Part shown: one piece after another, positions 15,211 to 15,689 of the stretch
How the letters are laid out: the number at the start of each line of letters is the position of its first letter
How positions within the stretch are numbered: position 1 is the first letter of the stretch
DNA from: a bacterium
Lineage (GTDB): Bacteria > Dependentiae > Babeliae > Babeliales > RVW-14
Assembly: GCA_010027825.1 (NCBI GenBank)
Contig: RGUK01000028.1
Coordinates: forward strand, 1-15,689
Direction: 5' to 3'
Length of the DNA: 15,689 nt
Program-made: the position numbers and the translations under genes
The notes under the pieces: model-generated
Database searches by the model: none
Told to the model about the DNA's origin: nothing
What the model saw: only the letters and a program-made list of their open reading frames with translations

Positions 15211-15263
15211 GGTAACAAAAATAATATAGGATCCAACCGGACGCATCTCCAATTTTTGTTACC
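15211..15263 (-). terminator. 12-bp perfect inverted repeat between Cys-repeat and fibre genes
   Basis: GGTAACAAAAAT (15211-15222) and ATTTTTGTTACC (15252-15263) form a 12-bp stem with a 29-base loop. It begins 9 bases after the stop of the Cys-repeat gene (15275-15273) and ends 13 bases before the fibre ATG. A 3'-end hairpin of the mimivirus polyadenylation type is the simplest reading. Because it fills most of the 75-bp gap it must also overlap the fibre gene's promoter. Confidence 0.6.
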
Positions 15264-15272
15264 AATATTACA

Positions 15273-15689
15273 TTACTTCTTCATTCCACACACGGTGCCC
15301 ACACATGTAAAGTTATCGATAGGTGGGGTATAACACAACCCTGCCTCGAGGCGTTTATTTTCAGGGCAATTTAATTCAGCACTACCGGTGCGAGTTCCTT
15401 GAACTACACCCTTGCTTGAGGAACACACTGGACCAACACATTTATAATTGTCAATGGGAGGAGCATAACACAACCCACTATCCATAACCAAATTGCCATC
15501 GCACTTCATTTGAGCACTACCGATACGAGTTCCCTGAACTACCTCTTTGGAAGTTGAACACACTGGACCAACACACTTATAATTGTTAATGGGTGGAGCA
15601 TAACATAACCCATTTTCTAGAACAAGACCGTCACCGCATTTTAAATCAGCACTACCGGTACGGTTTCCCGGAACTACGCTTTTGGAAGA
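15273..15689 (-). CDS. Cys-rich 45-residue repeat protein (C-terminal part)
   Basis: The frame is open from the right edge to the TAA at 15275-15273, giving 138 residues; the start is outside the window. A GTG at 15563 is internal to a repeat and not a start. The visible part is three tandem 45-residue units: SSKSVVPGNRTGSADLKC, GLCYAPPINNYKCVGPVC and close variants, ending CVGTVCGMKK. Each has four Cys in the pattern C-x10-C-x9-C-x4-C, suggesting two disulphides per unit, and the motif GLCY-x-PP. Even Cys counts and the GTRTGSA segment fit an extracellular or virion-surface repeat protein. Related GxLCYxPP repeats occur in proteins of giant viruses and protists, from memory. The next gene encodes the large fibre, so a surface role is plausible. 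Confidence 0.8.
   Translation of the reverse strand, partial: SSKSVVPGNRTGSADLKCGDGLVLENGLCYAPPINNYKCVGPVCSTSKEVVQGTRIGSAQMKCDGNLVMDSGLCYAPPIDNYKCVGPVCSSSKGVVQGTRTGSAELNCPENKRLEAGLCYTPPIDNFTCVGTVCGMKK

Noticed and set aside
1717..15236. Non-ATG upstream starts (TTG at 1746, 4282 and 15236; GTG at 7115, 10422 and 15563)
   Set aside because: Each has an in-frame ATG shortly downstream, or (15563) continues in frame past the window edge, and the extra residues come from AT-rich leaders or repeat interiors. Eukaryotic viruses use ATG almost exclusively.
1..15689. Exact mimivirus early promoter motif AAAATTGA in front of the genes
   Set aside because: I looked in the minus-strand leaders and saw AT-rich stretches but no exact copy in a gap. 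Its absence is consistent with a different clade or with late genes.
1..15689. tRNA, rRNA, intein, intron or insertion sequence
   Set aside because: No cloverleaf-like segment, no transposase or homing-endonuclease motif, and no terminal inverted repeats flanking a coding region were seen.

Overview
The window reads as part of a large eukaryotic DNA virus genome (Nucleocytoviricota). It is most likely an Imitervirales / Mimiviridae-like virus, perhaps of an alga or other protist. Support for this: a short-collagen fibre protein, a long Lys/Arg/Ser repeat protein of histone-tail type, a Ulp1-like cysteine protease with the EPHG signature, a UvdE repair nuclease, a TPR-type O-glycosyltransferase, AT-rich gaps of about 35-110 bp and palindromes at gene ends. 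No universal marker (capsid, polymerase, packaging ATPase) is present, so the exact family is inference. All 12 coding regions lie on the minus strand. I found no tRNA, rRNA, CRISPR array, transposon or intron.

Layout in the direction of transcription (right to left). First comes the 3' end of a gene for a 45-residue Cys-repeat protein (15273-15689, running off the window). Next is a 1575-residue modular fibre protein (10470-15197) with four copies of a GWFGWK-type module and two FCCH-like small domains. It is followed by a TPR plus GT41 (SPINDLY/OGT-like) glycosyltransferase with a perfect 12-bp tandem array near its C-terminus (8353-10407), a UvdE endonuclease (7382-8305), a 77-residue unknown (7112-7345), a GNAT acetyltransferase (6456-7055) and a stand-alone YozE-like domain (6128-6352). 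Then come a glycosyltransferase with a DxD domain and a second, apparently degenerate copy (4300-6021), a small two-helix membrane protein (4028-4264), a basic repeat protein (2944-3927), a Ulp1-like protease (1757-2830 by my start choice) and a collagen-like fibre protein (565-1716). The last gene's repeats continue in another frame to the left edge (1-578).

Read together, the window looks like a virion-surface and maturation region. It has two fibre systems and a Cys-repeat protein as candidate surface components, two glycosyltransferases that could decorate them, a protease, a small membrane protein and a basic protein that could package DNA or neutralise charge. The UvdE nuclease would repair UV lesions. 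The functional link between the glycosyltransferases and the fibres rests on proximity and is inference.

The points most worth a second look are: the +1-frame break in the collagen-like fibre, where part of a repeat unit is missing; palindromes that overlap or closely follow most stop codons; the GT41 enzyme with an Asn at the usual His position and a slippage-prone VDTT array; the tandem glycosyltransferase duplication; and the modular fibre that resembles phage tail fibres.
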